Source of the DNA: Hepsetus odoe
Lineage: Eukaryota > Chordata > Actinopteri > Characiformes > Hepsetidae
DNA: 64,000 bases
Direction: 5' to 3'
NCBI GenBank assembly: GCA_017165825.1
Contig: CM029367.1
Span: 22,323,739-22,387,738 of the forward strand
Under the pieces are notes generated by a model. It was given only the letters and a program-made list of their open reading frames with translations. It did not search any database and was not told the DNA's origin. How positions within the stretch are numbered: position 1 is the stretch's first letter; every line of letters starts with the position of its first letter. Made by a program: the position numbers and the translations under genes. Positions 1 to 29,700 of the stretch are shown here, piece by piece.

Positions 1-165
1 ACCTTCTGAAACAACAGTGCCAAGTGATGTATTGGGAAAAATATTTAACTGCATAGCAGTAGTTTACAGTATCACACTACTCTGCAACTTCAAGATATAA
101 TCTACCACAATACTCAAGAGTAAAGATGATGTGAAGACATAACGTGCAGGAGATGATGAACTCAC

Positions 166-17856
<17,691 letters not shown>

Positions 17857-18127
17857 TCCATGCTAACTGCAAATATATGTATTTAAAATGTTTAAGAAAA
17901 ACATATGAGTGAAAGTATTGTAGAAGTGAAGTATATGAGTGAAGTATTTCAGGTTCAGTAATTAACATTTTTTAAACCATCTTCACTTTGGTGGCATATT
18001 GAAAAACATTACAACTAAAAAATAAAAGAAAGGAGTGTTTCTCTATGTCACCCTTGTATCCAGGTGTATTTATTATGTCCAAGATGTTATTTTCTGAAAG
18101 AAATCAAAAACAGGGATTGGATAGGGC

Positions 18128-18374
18128 TTTGGTGGCTTAGAGGTCTGGGACTAAAGCTTATAATTGGAAAGTTGTAGGTTTAAGTCCTGCAACAATAGAT
18201 TGCCATGAAGTACCATTCATAAAGGTACTGTCCCCAACACTGCAACCTGGACGTTGGGCACAGCTTCCCACTACTCCACCAAGGTAAAATATGTTAAATC
18301 CAGAGAAGCATTTTGTTGTGGTTAACCATGTGCTGTTCTGTGGCATTTACAATGACAAATAGTCACTTTCACTT
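18128..18374 (+). repeat. tRNA-like SINE, related to family B
   Basis: The head 'ggtggcttagaggtctggga' and the B-box-like 'gtaggtttaagtcctgc' are followed by an ending shared with family B, 'caatgacaaatagtcactttcactt'. Body sequence differs from the other copies, so it may be a separate subfamily. It lies in the leader intron of col17a1. The rest of that intron (17,870-19,740) shows no coding sequence. Confidence 0.65.
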
Positions 18375-19743
18375 CAGTCAAACAACAGAAGTCCATTAGT
18401 TAAAGGTGGGTTATATCGATGAACTCACATGCATTTCCGTCCATTTTTTGTTAGATCACAATATTCCTGAGTATTTTCAAAAGTCAACACTTTAACTGGA
18501 ACTCTAGACCTTTTCATACTAGCTGCTCATATTTCGTTTCTAACTCCTTTCTGTATAAGATTTCAGATCTGCTATAAAGCTTTACCACATCTTTCATCTC
18601 AACATGACCAAAATTATCTCAGAAAAAGAAAAATAACACAATCAAATACGGGGACCATATATATATTCAGTTTCATCTTGGATGTAAGAATCAATTTTCA
18701 ATACAATTAAATAGTAAACAAGACCTAAGTATAGATTATGGATGCACTTAACTTTGACCATTTATACCATCGGCTCAGTTTTGTTTAGTAATTTTTTCAC
18801 TTTCCCAACTGAAAGCTGCATATTTTTACCTAACTTTGTAAAGAACATTTTAACAGAAATCCTGGAGACAAGATTTATGGATATTTGGAGTTCAATGTGT
18901 CTCAAAAACGATCTGCAATGAAATACGTTCGCTGACTAAAGAAACTGAAGATGTACCCTTGAGGGTACCACCCTAGTTGCACTGTGCCCTCAAAGGTATA
19001 GATTATGCCTTTTTTGTAGACCTTTCTCGATTGATTGCACCTCCAGTTTGATGCTATAAAATAAAATAAAATAAAATACAATGCAATGTACAAATAAATG
19101 GTATTCACTACTTTCACTAACATTTAACATTGAACATGAAGCTTACAAAATGATCAAATGGGTTTTCTATAAAACTAATTTACAGCAAATCTAGTAACTG
19201 TGCATAGAATATACTTGGGCATCGTCACAGTCTTGATGACTAAGAACCGATTTAACTAAAAACTAAGTCAATGCAAAGCATTACTGCTTGGTTAAGGCTT
19301 TAGTATGTATTAATATGCACACATTTAATAAGAAAACTCTATTGTGGATGCCACCAGTGGTGATTACACACAACATTACACACATCACACAGAAATGTAA
19401 ACAGTGAAGACCGACACACAAGTGAAAGTTCCAATCAGAAATCACTGCACATTGTTTGGCCTGTTTTTAGATGCTCAAAAATCATGGATTAAATATTAAT
19501 GTGAGCAATAAAATATACAATTTGTACATTTTTGTTTTAATTATAGACTGTATTTTCTATTCCTGTTCAGGAATAATCAGAAAATAATCACAAAAACCTG
19601 CAGAATTTAAAAATGCATTCTTAAAAAAATGTATGTAATCAACAAATTTGCCTATTAACTTAGGGTCAATGGTGTTTAAAAAAAAGGCTAAAAAAGTATA
19701 TAGTGCTTCTGTTGTTAGTGAAAGTAAGTCTATAGTTCTTTAC

Positions 19744-19849
19744 CTGAAGTCCAGGTAAAACTCAGGAGAAAGTCTTGGTTGCACAAAAGGTTGTTCAACT
19801 GTTCCTTGAGAAGATCCAATAGCAGTTAGTGGTTGTCTGGGAAGATCAC
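19744..19849 (-). other. col17a1: Predicted col17a1 5' untranslated exon
   Basis: A 106-base segment with a good acceptor on its right (GTGCTGCAG, minus strand) and a GTAAAG donor on its left, lying between the coding start exon (17,802-17,866) and the predicted first exon near 20,100. It has no in-frame start that joins the coding exon. Predicted from splice signals only; RNA evidence would decide. Confidence 0.4.
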
Positions 19850-19996
19850 CTGCAGCACACAGATGTTTAGTAATTATCTTTGTTCTGTCTAGTTCTTTTT
19901 ATTTTCTTTCCACTTTCACAGACAAGTCTCTGCAGGACTCCTGGGCTGGATTTTATTCTGAGCCACTCCCAAGTGTTTGGCAGGCATACACCACAA

Positions 19997-19997
<1 letters not shown>

Positions 19998-20064
<67 letters not shown>
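19998..20064. repeat. (CA)n microsatellite
   Basis: About 33 uninterrupted CA units within the predicted first intron of col17a1. Confidence 0.97.
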
Positions 20065-20066
<2 letters not shown>

Positions 20067-20097
20067 ACACACCATGAAAATTTGAAAGAGACAATAC

Positions 20098-20200
20098 CTT
20101 AGGGATTCACAACTTCAGCCTTCAAAATCATCCTAAACAGTGCCGAAGGGCATGCTTAGATGAGAGAGAGGTGGAGCTGGATATATTATATCCCTCAGCA
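20098..20200 (-). promoter_or_regulatory. col17a1: Candidate col17a1 promoter and first untranslated exon
   Basis: On the minus strand a TATA-like stretch (GATATAATATATCC, about 20,179-20,192) lies about 30 bases upstream of a possible start near 20,150. A leader then ends at a good AAG|GTATTG donor at 20,097/20,098. This fits a TATA-type promoter for col17a1, with exon 1 at 20,098 to about 20,150. The assignment is inferred from spacing and splice signals. Confidence 0.4.
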
Positions 20201-20824
20201 CTTTCCTCTGGTGAGAGGCACATATTAAACATGTACACAATTATAGTTATTCACAACTGAAGTTTCAGAATGGTTTCAGATATTTTCTCATTACTTTGCC
20301 TTTTTCTATAGAAGTATAACAACAGATTGTCTGTCACTTCTGTTTGGAATGTGATAAGATAAGTGAGAAATCTATTATCAAAGTCATTATCAGCGGTGAA
20401 AGACTGTCATAAAGAATCGAAACATAGCTGTTTTACAAGTGCAATGATTTGTTTTCTACTTGATAACTTTTACACACATAGTGCAGCTATGAACCTGAGA
20501 AGTGTAACTATTTTAGAGCAGACTTTAGAAATAAGGGATGCAAATAACAACAGGCATGATTAATAGATGACTTTCTGAATATTTGTAGATGCAAATGTCC
20601 TCGTTGGTTAAAATTATTTCATCAGCTTCATGTTGGCTCCATTGAGAAATACTACCATAAAAACACACGTAAACCATTAAACTGCAAGGTACGTGGGCTT
20701 ACACTTTAATTCTTGCACAGCTACATAACTACTATATTTGTTCCACAGTACACAACAAAAAGATTGGTTGTTTAAATTGTAAAAAGTAGGTAACTAGATT
20801 GTCTTGTAATTCTTTAATGGTAAA

Positions 20825-21056
20825 CAGGATCTAGTGGTTAGGGCGTTGCCCTGGATCGGAAGATTGTGGGTTCAATTCCCTCACCAGTAGGTTGCCCTGA
20901 GATACCCTTGCGCAAGGTACCGTCCCCGTCTCTGCTCCCAGGGCGTTTTCAATAGCTGGCCCCTGCTGCACGTGTGTGTATAGGTGAAATGCAGAGATTG
21001 AATTTCGTTATGTTGTGCTGTGCTGCGTTTCACAATGACAAGAATAGTCACCTTTA
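20825..21056 (+). repeat. tRNA-derived SINE, family B
   Basis: The head 'aggatctagtggttagggcg', the B-box-like 'gtgggttcaattccctcacc', the body 'ggttgccctgagatacccttg' and the ending 'cacaatgacaagaatagtcacctttaac'-type sequence are complete. It is oriented with the tRNA end to the left, opposite to the copies inside col17a1. It lies upstream of the col17a1 promoter. Confidence 0.85.
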
Positions 21057-21059
21057 ACT

Positions 21060-22300
21060 AATAAATTGAAGTTTACTTATGGCAAAATTATAAGAATAGA
21101 CGGGTTCTTTTTAAAGAACAACTTTTTTACAGTGTATTCATTCAGCGTATATATATCATAGTAGATACCGTATAATAAACCGTTACAAGTAAATACAAGT
21201 GAAGGCTCAAATGGTTAAAATGATGATAATGAACATGGGTTTAGGCAGATCATGCTGAAAGTGTCTCAAACATTTCAGGGTTTTTCATTTTAGCGCTCAT
21301 GAACTCAGCTACAATGAGCAGAAAAATAAATGTTTAAATGTGGCCATTTAAGACAAAGTAACATATGCGCAAGAAAGAGTATCAGATTCAGGCTTCGAAC
21401 AAGATTAAACATGGACAGTAATGCATAATTTTGAGTTAAGTATCCAGGCAAATAATTCAGTGAATCACTACTGGTTATGACATTTTTTCAAGGTAACCAT
21501 ATGAACAAAAATTACAAAACTAATGTTGACCTGTGTAGGCAAACCCTTTCCCTGTGGCCTTCCCCTCCTGTGCACCAGCAAACCACACCTTCCAGAAACA
21601 CACAACACATGACTCACTGCAAGCACTGACTCCACCTCATCCCTGCATCATTATCATTAGAACGACCAAGAATACATGGATTGTGTGTAAAAGCAGAGAG
21701 CAAATTTGATGGGTTCGTTGCTATATGAAGCTGTTGCTTTTAAACAAAAGCCAGCACTAGAGGGGAAATGATTCACACAGTACAACTAGTCCCATTGGCA
21801 TTTCCTGAGTACAAGAGAACGCCTGAACAGAAACTGCCATGCAGAGGAAACAAAACATTCTCAGCTTGGTACTGGGATTTAAAGTGCGTATAATCTATAA
21901 TGCATAAGGCAGTTAAAAACTTTCCAAAAGCTACATTAAACATAAACAAGATATAGACTATGCAGACCATCTGAGTATTTTCCAGAAAAATAATAAAATC
22001 CAAATATACATTTTGTTATTTCCATACATTCAAGTTTCACCATTTAGGAATTACAACGCTTTTTATTCATAGTTCCCCTTATTTCAGGGTAACATAATGT
22101 TTGAGACAACTGGTTCCACTGGTGCTTGTGATTCTTCTTCTTTTTCTTTCGGCTGCCCCCGTTTAGCGGTAATTTCTTACTGGTGTTTGTGATTACACAG
22201 GTATATTACATTGCTTTATTAGTGCAGGCTTGGTGCAAGCAAGCCTAGCTACTTAGGCTTGCTTGTACCATTTGGGGTTTTTGTTGCCACTGTTCAACAT
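21060..22300. other. Intergenic stretch without recognised features
   Basis: AT-rich unique-looking DNA between the col17a1 promoter and sfr1. Short open frames exist on both strands but have no splice context, codon bias or family resemblance. Bases 21,530-21,660 are somewhat richer in GC and could hold regulatory sequence; nothing specific can be read. Confidence 0.5.
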
Positions 22301-22309
22301 TAAAAGCTG

Positions 22310-22915
22310 AGCCTATGAAAAACAGAAAGAAAGAATGCACGAGTGAGGTCTAAAATCGCAAAAGGACTGGTAGGCCAAGGTAGACCTCCACTGCTGATGA
22401 CAGAAGAATCCTTAGATACAGTCTTCAGGAGGGAAGTGCATCTTTATGAGAGATTACTATTCGCAGTAGATGTCATTAACAAAAATACAGAGGCTACACT
22501 GCAAGATGCAAACCACAAGTTAGCCACAAAAACAGGATGGCCAGATTACAGTTTGCAAAAAAGTACTTAAAAGGGCTTAAAAGCTCAAGAGAAAAGTGTG
22601 GAGACAAAAAGGGACTGCCTTAAATCCAAAGCATACCAGCTCATTTGTAAAACATGGTGGTCGGGATGTTATGGCTCAGCCTGTATGGCTGCCACAGGTA
22701 CTGGGACACTTCTTCAGTGATGATAATGATGAGGATAATGCATTATTCAATGAGTTCTGAGGCATATAGAAACATCTTATCTGCTCAAGTTCCAGTAAAT
22801 GCCTCCAAACTCACTAGATTGTGCTTTATCTTGCAGCAAGATTATTTTCCCACACATTCTGCTAAGGCAAGACAGTGTTTCTCTAAGCTAAAAAATGGAA
22901 AATTCATTGTAAAAG
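22310..22915 (+). mobile_element. Dead Tc1/mariner-like transposase remnant
   Basis: The plus strand keeps recognisable pieces of a fish Tc1-like transposase gene: 'gcaagatgcaaaccacaagttagc', 'ggatggccagattacagtttg', 'aaacatggtggtcgggatgttatgg', 'atgcctccaaactcactagattg' and 'cagcaagattattttcccacacattctgctaa'. In an intact copy these encode the central DDE region. Frameshifts and stops break it throughout, so it has no coding capacity. Confidence 0.65.
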
Positions 22916-22964
22916 CCAGTCACTTTGTTACTGATTTCAGGAAATTTAACGGAATATATATAAT

Positions 22965-23163
22965 ATGTTTACATTTAAGGCATTTAGCAGAAGCACATAT
23001 CCAGAGCGACTTCCAATTTCTGATTACAGGGATAGTCCCCCGGAGCAACTTGGAGTTAAGGAATTTGCCCAGGAACCCAATGGTAGCAGTGTTGCAGGTA
23101 GGATTCGGACATGCAACCTTTTGGTCCATAGACGGGTATCCTACCACTAGACCACCACCACCC
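22965..23163 (-). repeat. tRNA-derived SINE, family A
   Basis: From 'tttacatttaaggcatttagc' to 'ctaccactagaccaccacc'. A full-length but diverged copy lying directly beyond the Tc1-like remnant. Bases 23,170-24,310 to its right show no recognisable feature. Confidence 0.82.
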
Positions 23164-24311
23164 ACATGTTGGGTTACAAAGGATTAGAAAATATATAATT
23201 TTACACAAATTAACCTAATTGGCTTTAAAGTAATAAGGTGTATTTCAACCTTTACTGCATTGTAAAGGAGGGCTGACACAGGGGGAAATCATTTACATAT
23301 ATAATTTAAAAGGCAAAATATCAAAAACGCATCTTTTACTATGAGGCATAAAGAGAAATGCAAGCTTCGTCATTTAAAAATGATTGATGGCTGATTTTGG
23401 TAAATAAACTCATGCAAACCCTTCAAATGTAAATAAAATACATGAAGAATGCATGATGTGAACCTCTTCAGTAATCTGAATTATTCTAGTAAAACTTCAG
23501 CAGTTAACAAACACTTTAAATCCATCACATAATACAGACTAACCATGGTATGAGATAAAACTCTCAGATATGTACATATATAACAAACAAAGATGTAGAG
23601 CGTTCAGAATGGTGTGGAAACATTACTTGTTTAAGTATGCCAACTATTAAGAGTCACCAACTATTATTATAAGGCTAATAGATTAAAATACAGATGTCTA
23701 CAGTTTAATATGCTTTTGTTTCACATCAGCTACAATCCTTAAAAAATTTTCTTCAAACCACATCAAAGCTATGTCAACACAGAAGACACACCCAGCATCC
23801 TTTATGTAAGGACCATTATGGTTGACATTTTGTCAGGGCTATTGTGTACGTAGGTACACCTGCCATTGTTATTGCTCAGCCTTGCCCTGACCAGCAGAGG
23901 AATAGAATAAGACTCAACACTGAGAGCCTGATCACAATAGAGGAAGTTTACTGCAAGCTACTATCATTTAATGTTAGTGACGTAAACCACTTACAATGCT
24001 ACTTGGAAAATACTGTTATAACAATGTGCCAAAGGTTTTCCCCAAAACTATACAGAAAATCAATTGTACTGTCATCCACTCCCTACCAGTCCGTGGTTAC
24101 TTGCTAAGCAGTATAAAAACATCAAGCTTTCAACATCTGGAAAACATGTCATAACAGAAATTTTAATCCCCTCTTTCATTTGTGTCTGAAGGCAACACAA
24201 TAAGCGAAGTATGATATTAAGAGATGATCTGTCTGCTAAATATGAGTAAAGCAGCCTGGGCAGGTTACATTTGGCCTTGAATGGGAGAGAGCAGCAGAGC
24301 GAAGGAATGTT

Positions 24312-24512
24312 TAAGGGTGCAGTGGTCTAGTGGTAGGACACTTGCCTATGGACCTATGGCTGAAGAGGTCCCAGGTTTGAATCCCCCCTCTAGCACTGGC
24401 TCCCCTGAGCAAGACCCTTAACCCTGAATCCCTCCAGGGGGACTGTCCCTGTAATCAGGACATGGAAGTTGCTCTGGATAAGAGTGTCTGCTAAATACTG
24501 CAAAAGTAAATG
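24312..24512 (+). repeat. tRNA-derived SINE, family A
   Basis: Opposite orientation to most other family A copies: 'gggtgcagtggtctagtgg' head, 'ccaggtttgaatccc' B-box, 'gctctggataagagtgtctgc' tail. About 370 bases before the sfr1 promoter region. Confidence 0.85.
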
Positions 24513-24879
24513 TTTTGACTGAAGCACCTTTTCTTTCTGTTTAGGCTGAAATTAGTTTAAAAATAGATTTTCTTATAAGCTCGGTCAGTCTGAGGCATAT
24601 GAGAAAAGTAACTTGGTAGGGTAGCTTGCCATGTTAAAAGAGTAAAAAAAAAAAGGTAAAAAATTTACAGGTTAAAGTTTAGCATTGATCGTATATTTAT
24701 TTATCTGTTTTGTTCCAGCTGGCTGAAACTCATTATCAGTGCTTACTTTATTTAAGCATATTTTATTATACCTGTATATACCTGTAATATTGATTCAAAA
24801 CACCTTGAATTAAAACATTGTATGATAAATAATGTCTGGGCCTTACACGTTTTTCCTACATTTCCCATGAACACTGTGA

Positions 24880-25182
24880 GTTTTCCGGAAATGACGTTAC
24901 ATTAGCGACAACAGCAGGACGCTACTAAACATTCTTTAACAGTCAGAGTTCACAATGCAGTTCCATCAATGGAAAGGTTTAAATCTGTAGTTCGACGCGT
25001 AACGATTTAATTATGCTGATTTCTTACCAGTTATCTTAATAAGTAGGAAACCTCTTTTATACGTTAAACAAGCAAACTTTGATGATCTTCCTACAGAGTT
25101 CTGCCGCTGCTCTACCCTGTAGATCCAGCTGTAAAAGCTGAGCTCCTTCTCTGCAGAAGCTGCTGAAACAGTGCTGTTATCT
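24880..25182 (+). promoter_or_regulatory. sfr1: Candidate sfr1 promoter and 5' leader
   Basis: A small GC-richer island with an ETS-type CCGGAA at 24,885-24,890 followed by a CRE-like TGACGT at 24,892-24,897 ('ccggaaatgacgttac'). This pair is common in TATA-less housekeeping promoters. A TATA box is not evident. The transcription start is not determined. Confidence 0.4.
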
Positions 25183-26393
25183 ATGGATAAAACTCCAGCC
25201 AGGCTCCCAGCTCGATCTGTTTCAAGTGGGTCCAGTGTGGAAAAGGTAGCTATTAGTTAAATCCCAAAATAATCTAGTTATCTCATTGATCACACCACAT
25301 AAATGTCCTGTTTTAAAGGTGTGTGTCTGTTTACAAATTTTTACATAATTATACACAGTGCACCACAATTCCCACATATGGTTCACCTACTTTGTACCAA
25401 TCAGAATTTTTACGTGATATGATTTCTGGTTTGTTTAGCTTTGGAGATTTCAGGGGTGTTCAAAAGCAGCCATTGAATCTAATTTCTATATCTGATTTTC
25501 TTGTTAATGGGTACTGAATGATTTATGTAATCATATAACTAATCTGCTAAATATCAAGTCCGGTGTGTTAAGGGAGGGACTGAAACCCTGTGAAATGACA
25601 TACTAACTGGAGGTTAGTATGCAGTTCCCAGGACTGAAATTGAATTCAAGGTTTAGGATGGGAAATTTGTGTCATCTGGGTTTAGTAAAGCTTTGTAAAG
25701 CTTCATAATCTATGTGAAGTCAGAGACTCATGTAAATGATTGCTTTTCATTTTCTCTCAGCCCTTGAGTGCTGCATTGAAGGCCAGGTTAAAAAGAGCAC
25801 GGGCTCCATTTACGTCACCTTTCAGTGTGGTTAAACGCCTTAAAATCGATGAGGATGAGTTACCACAGACCTCGGAAAAAGCGATGGAACAGAGTGAGCC
25901 AACAGACGAGAGGGCAGAGGTGGATGTGAACAGAAATGAAACATTGATAGACTTTAAAGACTGTGTGAAGGGTTGGGTGTCTGACCCCTCTCAAGTCTCT
26001 CGACGTGAAAAACTTCATCTTCGAGAAAAACTTAAGGAAGATATTAAGGAGAAATCTGAGACTCTGCGAAGGCTCAAGATGGTCAAAATGTACAGAAAGA
26101 AGGTAAATCGCTACATTAGTAGCTCTATGGCTTTATTAAATGTCAAATATGGGATATAACTAATGATAGATATTTTCTCTTATGCACCCAATTCTCATTA
26201 GAATGATCTGACACAACTTCAGGAACTGATTGATAAATGGAGGTGCTGTGCCCAGGCTGTGTTGTATGAACTACAAACTGAATTGCCTACAGATGGCCGG
26301 AAAGCCAGTCTCTCTCAGCTCATTGATCACTTTGGACTGCAAGACAATGTACTGCACTTTGATAGGACAGAGGAGGACTTCGCAGATAGCTGA
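25183..26393 (+). CDS. sfr1: Swi5-dependent recombination DNA repair protein 1 homolog
   Basis: SFR1 (MEI5 family) pairs with SWI5 and stabilises RAD51 filaments during homologous recombination in the nucleus. Three coding exons: 25183-25245, 25761-26102 and 26202-26393, giving 198 residues with clean GT-AG borders and a continuous frame. The N-terminus is MDKTPARLPARSVSSGSS, a basic, Ser-rich, probably disordered part; human SFR1 is about 245 residues with a longer N-terminal region. The C-terminal half is the conserved Sfr1 domain: a long basic coiled coil (residues about 95-150, LREKLKEDIKEKSETLRRLK) crossing the exon 2/3 junction, then LQTELPTDGRKASLSQLIDH and an acidic end. It lies next to col17a1 and cfap43, as in human. 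The poly(A) signal AATAAA is at 26,737-26,742. The start context is weak (T at -3, G at +4), but no better ATG is in frame. Confidence 0.93.
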
Positions 26394-26624
26394 TACACAG
26401 ACACTGTCATATTTCTGTTGCTTTAGATATTTTGTTTGCGTGGAAGTGTTTGCATTCTGTTTAGAACTTACTGTTAAAAGCCATGATCACAACTGAGCCA
26501 TAGTTTATCCCTGAAGCAATGTGGTGTGAGTATTTCCAGACCATGATTGTGGCTTTGAGCATATATATTCTTTTGAGTTTCCCTGCTTACATGTGGAAAA
26601 AAAACAGTTCATTGTAATTTGGAG

Positions 26625-26630
26625 TTTATT
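26625..26630 (-). terminator. cfap43: cfap43 poly(A) signal
   Basis: Minus-strand AATAAA about 147 bases after the cfap43 stop codon, located inside the predicted sfr1 3' UTR. Confidence 0.6.
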
Positions 26631-26736
26631 GCACTCTTATGCACATTTTTTTTCTAACTTATACATTTCTAACTTATACATTTAATATACATTTCAGGTG
26701 AATCTGATTCTTCTGTTAAAATGTGATTACATTTTG

Positions 26737-26742
26737 AATAAA
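26737..26742 (+). terminator. sfr1: sfr1 poly(A) signal
   Basis: Canonical AATAAA about 345 bases after the sfr1 stop. It lies only 35 bases before the end of the converging cfap43 coding region (stop at 26,777-26,779). Confidence 0.75.
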
Positions 26743-26776
26743 TATCTTTTGTGAATAGAGACCTTTTTCTACAATA

Positions 26777-29700
26777 TCAGTTATATTTAAGTTGAGCGAG
26801 TGCAGGAAATGTCTTCATTCTCATGCGTTCCACCTCATTCTTCAGCATGGCCAATTCCTCAGCCTGTGTTTTGGCCAACTCCACAAGCTTCTTTCTCTGC
26901 AGGATATCCTGATAGCGCTCCTCAGCTTCACTCTCTTGGCTTTCTTCTGTTGCTGAAGGGACAATAAAAAAGTTATACTACTGAGCCTTACAATTAGTAC
27001 AGTAAGTACTGATCAAAGTATTTATGAGCTTTTTCGTATTGAAAAATGTGTACCTTCCTTGGTGAAGGTAACAGGCCATCAGTGTTATTAGGCTAACTGT
27101 GTCTTGCATTTAATAACTTGGGCTTGCACACAGTGGATTTAAGTTAAGGTTTATAGCGATTGTATTTTTTTTTTATGTAGAGGAAAAGTTTTGATACCTG
27201 TTGCTTCATAAATTTTTCTTCTCTCTGCAACGGTCACTTCCATGCTGGCCAGCTGCAGGTCTAGATTTGCATTCTGTTCCTTCTTCAGTACAGCCTGTCT
27301 GTTTAACTGCTTTATCATCTTCTTACAGTTTTCTAGATTCTTATTATGAGTCTGGAAAAACAGAAAAAGTAAATTCTTAGGTGTCTTTCTAGGTGTTCTT
27401 TAAAAGAACTTTGAATTTACATTGATTCTGTTCATTTTCAAAGATTCCCTTTAATGAAACACTGAATTGTACAACATTTTTAAATGTATTTTATGGACAG
27501 TAATTTAGTATGTGTATATGTGTGTATATATTTACAGCATTTAGCTGATGCTCTTATTTCTTAACTACAGTCACCTGAAGCAACTTGGGGTTAAAGGTTT
27601 TGCTCAGAAACCCAATGCTGGTAGTGCCAGAGGTGGGATTCAAACCTGCAATCTCTTGGTCTGTAGGCAAGTATCCTACCACTAGACCACTAGCACCCCA
27701 TATAAATAATATTTTCATTATTGTGTCCTCACAGGCCACATATGAACACTAAGCTGCAAAAACAACCTGTTTTAATTCACTGTATTTGTCATTAAAATAT
27801 CTGTATTAATGTCCTATTTAGCCCACAGAGCTTTAGCCCTGTCAGTTCCAGTTTATTATTCCTGGCAATAATGAAAGTAAGCATATTTTCACATGCACAA
27901 TGCGAAGGGAACTCAAGGGATTGGGACTAAACAGCTGAGTAGCCTTAAAACCACTGATCAGTGAGGCTTATTGCAAAAAAGGCATAAAGATTGGACTCTG
28001 GAGCAATGGAGGAAGGTCATGTGATCGGATGAGTCCAGATTTACCCTGTTCCAGAGTGATTGGCGCATCAGTGTAAGAAGAGAGGCACATGAAGTGATGC
28101 ACCCATGCCTAATGCCTACCGTACAAGCCTGTGTGGACAGTGCTATGATCTGGGGTTGCTGCAGTTGGTCAGGTGTAGGTTCAGCCACGTTATGTGCCCA
28201 AAGAGGTACCTGACTATACTGAAGGACCAGGCTTTTCAATCATTGAGTTTTTTTCTTCCCTGATGGCACGGGCGTATTCCAAGATGACAATGCCAGGATT
28301 CATCGGCTCAAATTATGAAAGAGTGGTTCATGGAGCATGAGACTTCATTTTCACACATGGATTGGCCACCACAGAGTCCAGACCTTAACCCCTTTGGGAA
28401 TCTTTGGGATGTGCTTGAGAAGAATTTGTGCAGCGGTCTGACTCTCCCATCATCTCTACAAGATCTTGGTGAAAAATTATGCAACTCTGGATGGGAATAT
28501 ATGTTGTGACATTGCAGAAGCTTATTGAAACAATGCCACAGAAAATGTGTGCTATAATCAAAGCTAAATGTTGTCCAATTAAATATTAGAGTGTGTAACT
28601 TTTTTGGGGGGACAGGCAGTGTATATAGGGCAGCCAAGTAGAATAGAATTTTACTATATCTCAGTCTTGAAGGTGAAGTAACAAAAATACTGCCTTTTTA
28701 ATTCTGATGCAAAAGAAGATGTAGTCAGAATGGTCATGGCAAGTTGTGATTGTTTCAGATATGTAGTTCCACTCTATTATAAGCAGAAAATATGATATCT
28801 GGGCCCTTTTAAAGCTAATATTTTCACTTACCTTTTCTTGTAATGTAATGGTCTTCTCTAGAGCTGACACTTGCTTTGACATTCTGTTGTCATGGTCTGT
28901 CTCACTTAGGTACTTAAGGAAGAAAAGTGTGAACAGTGTCAACAATGTGGATTTCATAAGTACTGTATGAGTTTTTTTTGTTGGCTGAAATTTTAAATGT
29001 TAAAATGCACAGAGAAGAACGTAGAACCATGCTGCCATTCAACTAGACATGCTTCTTCACTATTCCTCTTTCTGAAACACATATGGGTTGTGTTCAAAAG
29101 GTGTTCAAAAGGCTAAATTTCTCATTCATGGGATAATAAATGATTATTCTATTCTATTTAGTCACAAACACTATTCTTACACCGTTTAGGGTGAGTTGTA
29201 TTTTTATGGAATTCTCTTCACTGAAGAAAGGGTGTACTTGTTTATACTTTATACAGAACATATTTACTACAGCCTTAGTTCATTAGGGTAAATTTTCAAT
29301 GATGACGTTTTAGACATGTAATAATATTCTGTGCTACAGAACATCAAGATTAGACTGAGACTACCTCTTGGAGCTCTTGTGAGACACGCAGCATTTGAAT
29401 GTCTCTTGCTTTGTTGTTGAAATCCTCTATTTGCATCCTCATCCTCTTATGCTCCCATTCTTGCTGAATGATTCCTTTACGGAAGTTTTTGCACTCTGTC
29501 ATGGTGGCAATCTTCTGCTCTCCTAAAGCCTAGCAGAAAATTTATTAACACATATTTTAGCGGCAGTATTATAATTCTCTTAAAATGTTTACGATGTATA
29601 TGTTTCTTAGGAGTTGACAGCATTAACAAAGTACATATAAGATATCATATGTTATTTATAATATATAAGATCATTTGGAGTACCTTGATGGTGTTGTTCA

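Noticed and set aside
19867..20094. ORFs of VCVCVC / THTHTH over the (CA)n tract
   Set aside because: Simple repeat read in frame by chance.
28308..28637. 109-codon minus-strand ORF
   Set aside because: Antisense to the degenerate Tc1-like transposase, which reads on the plus strand.
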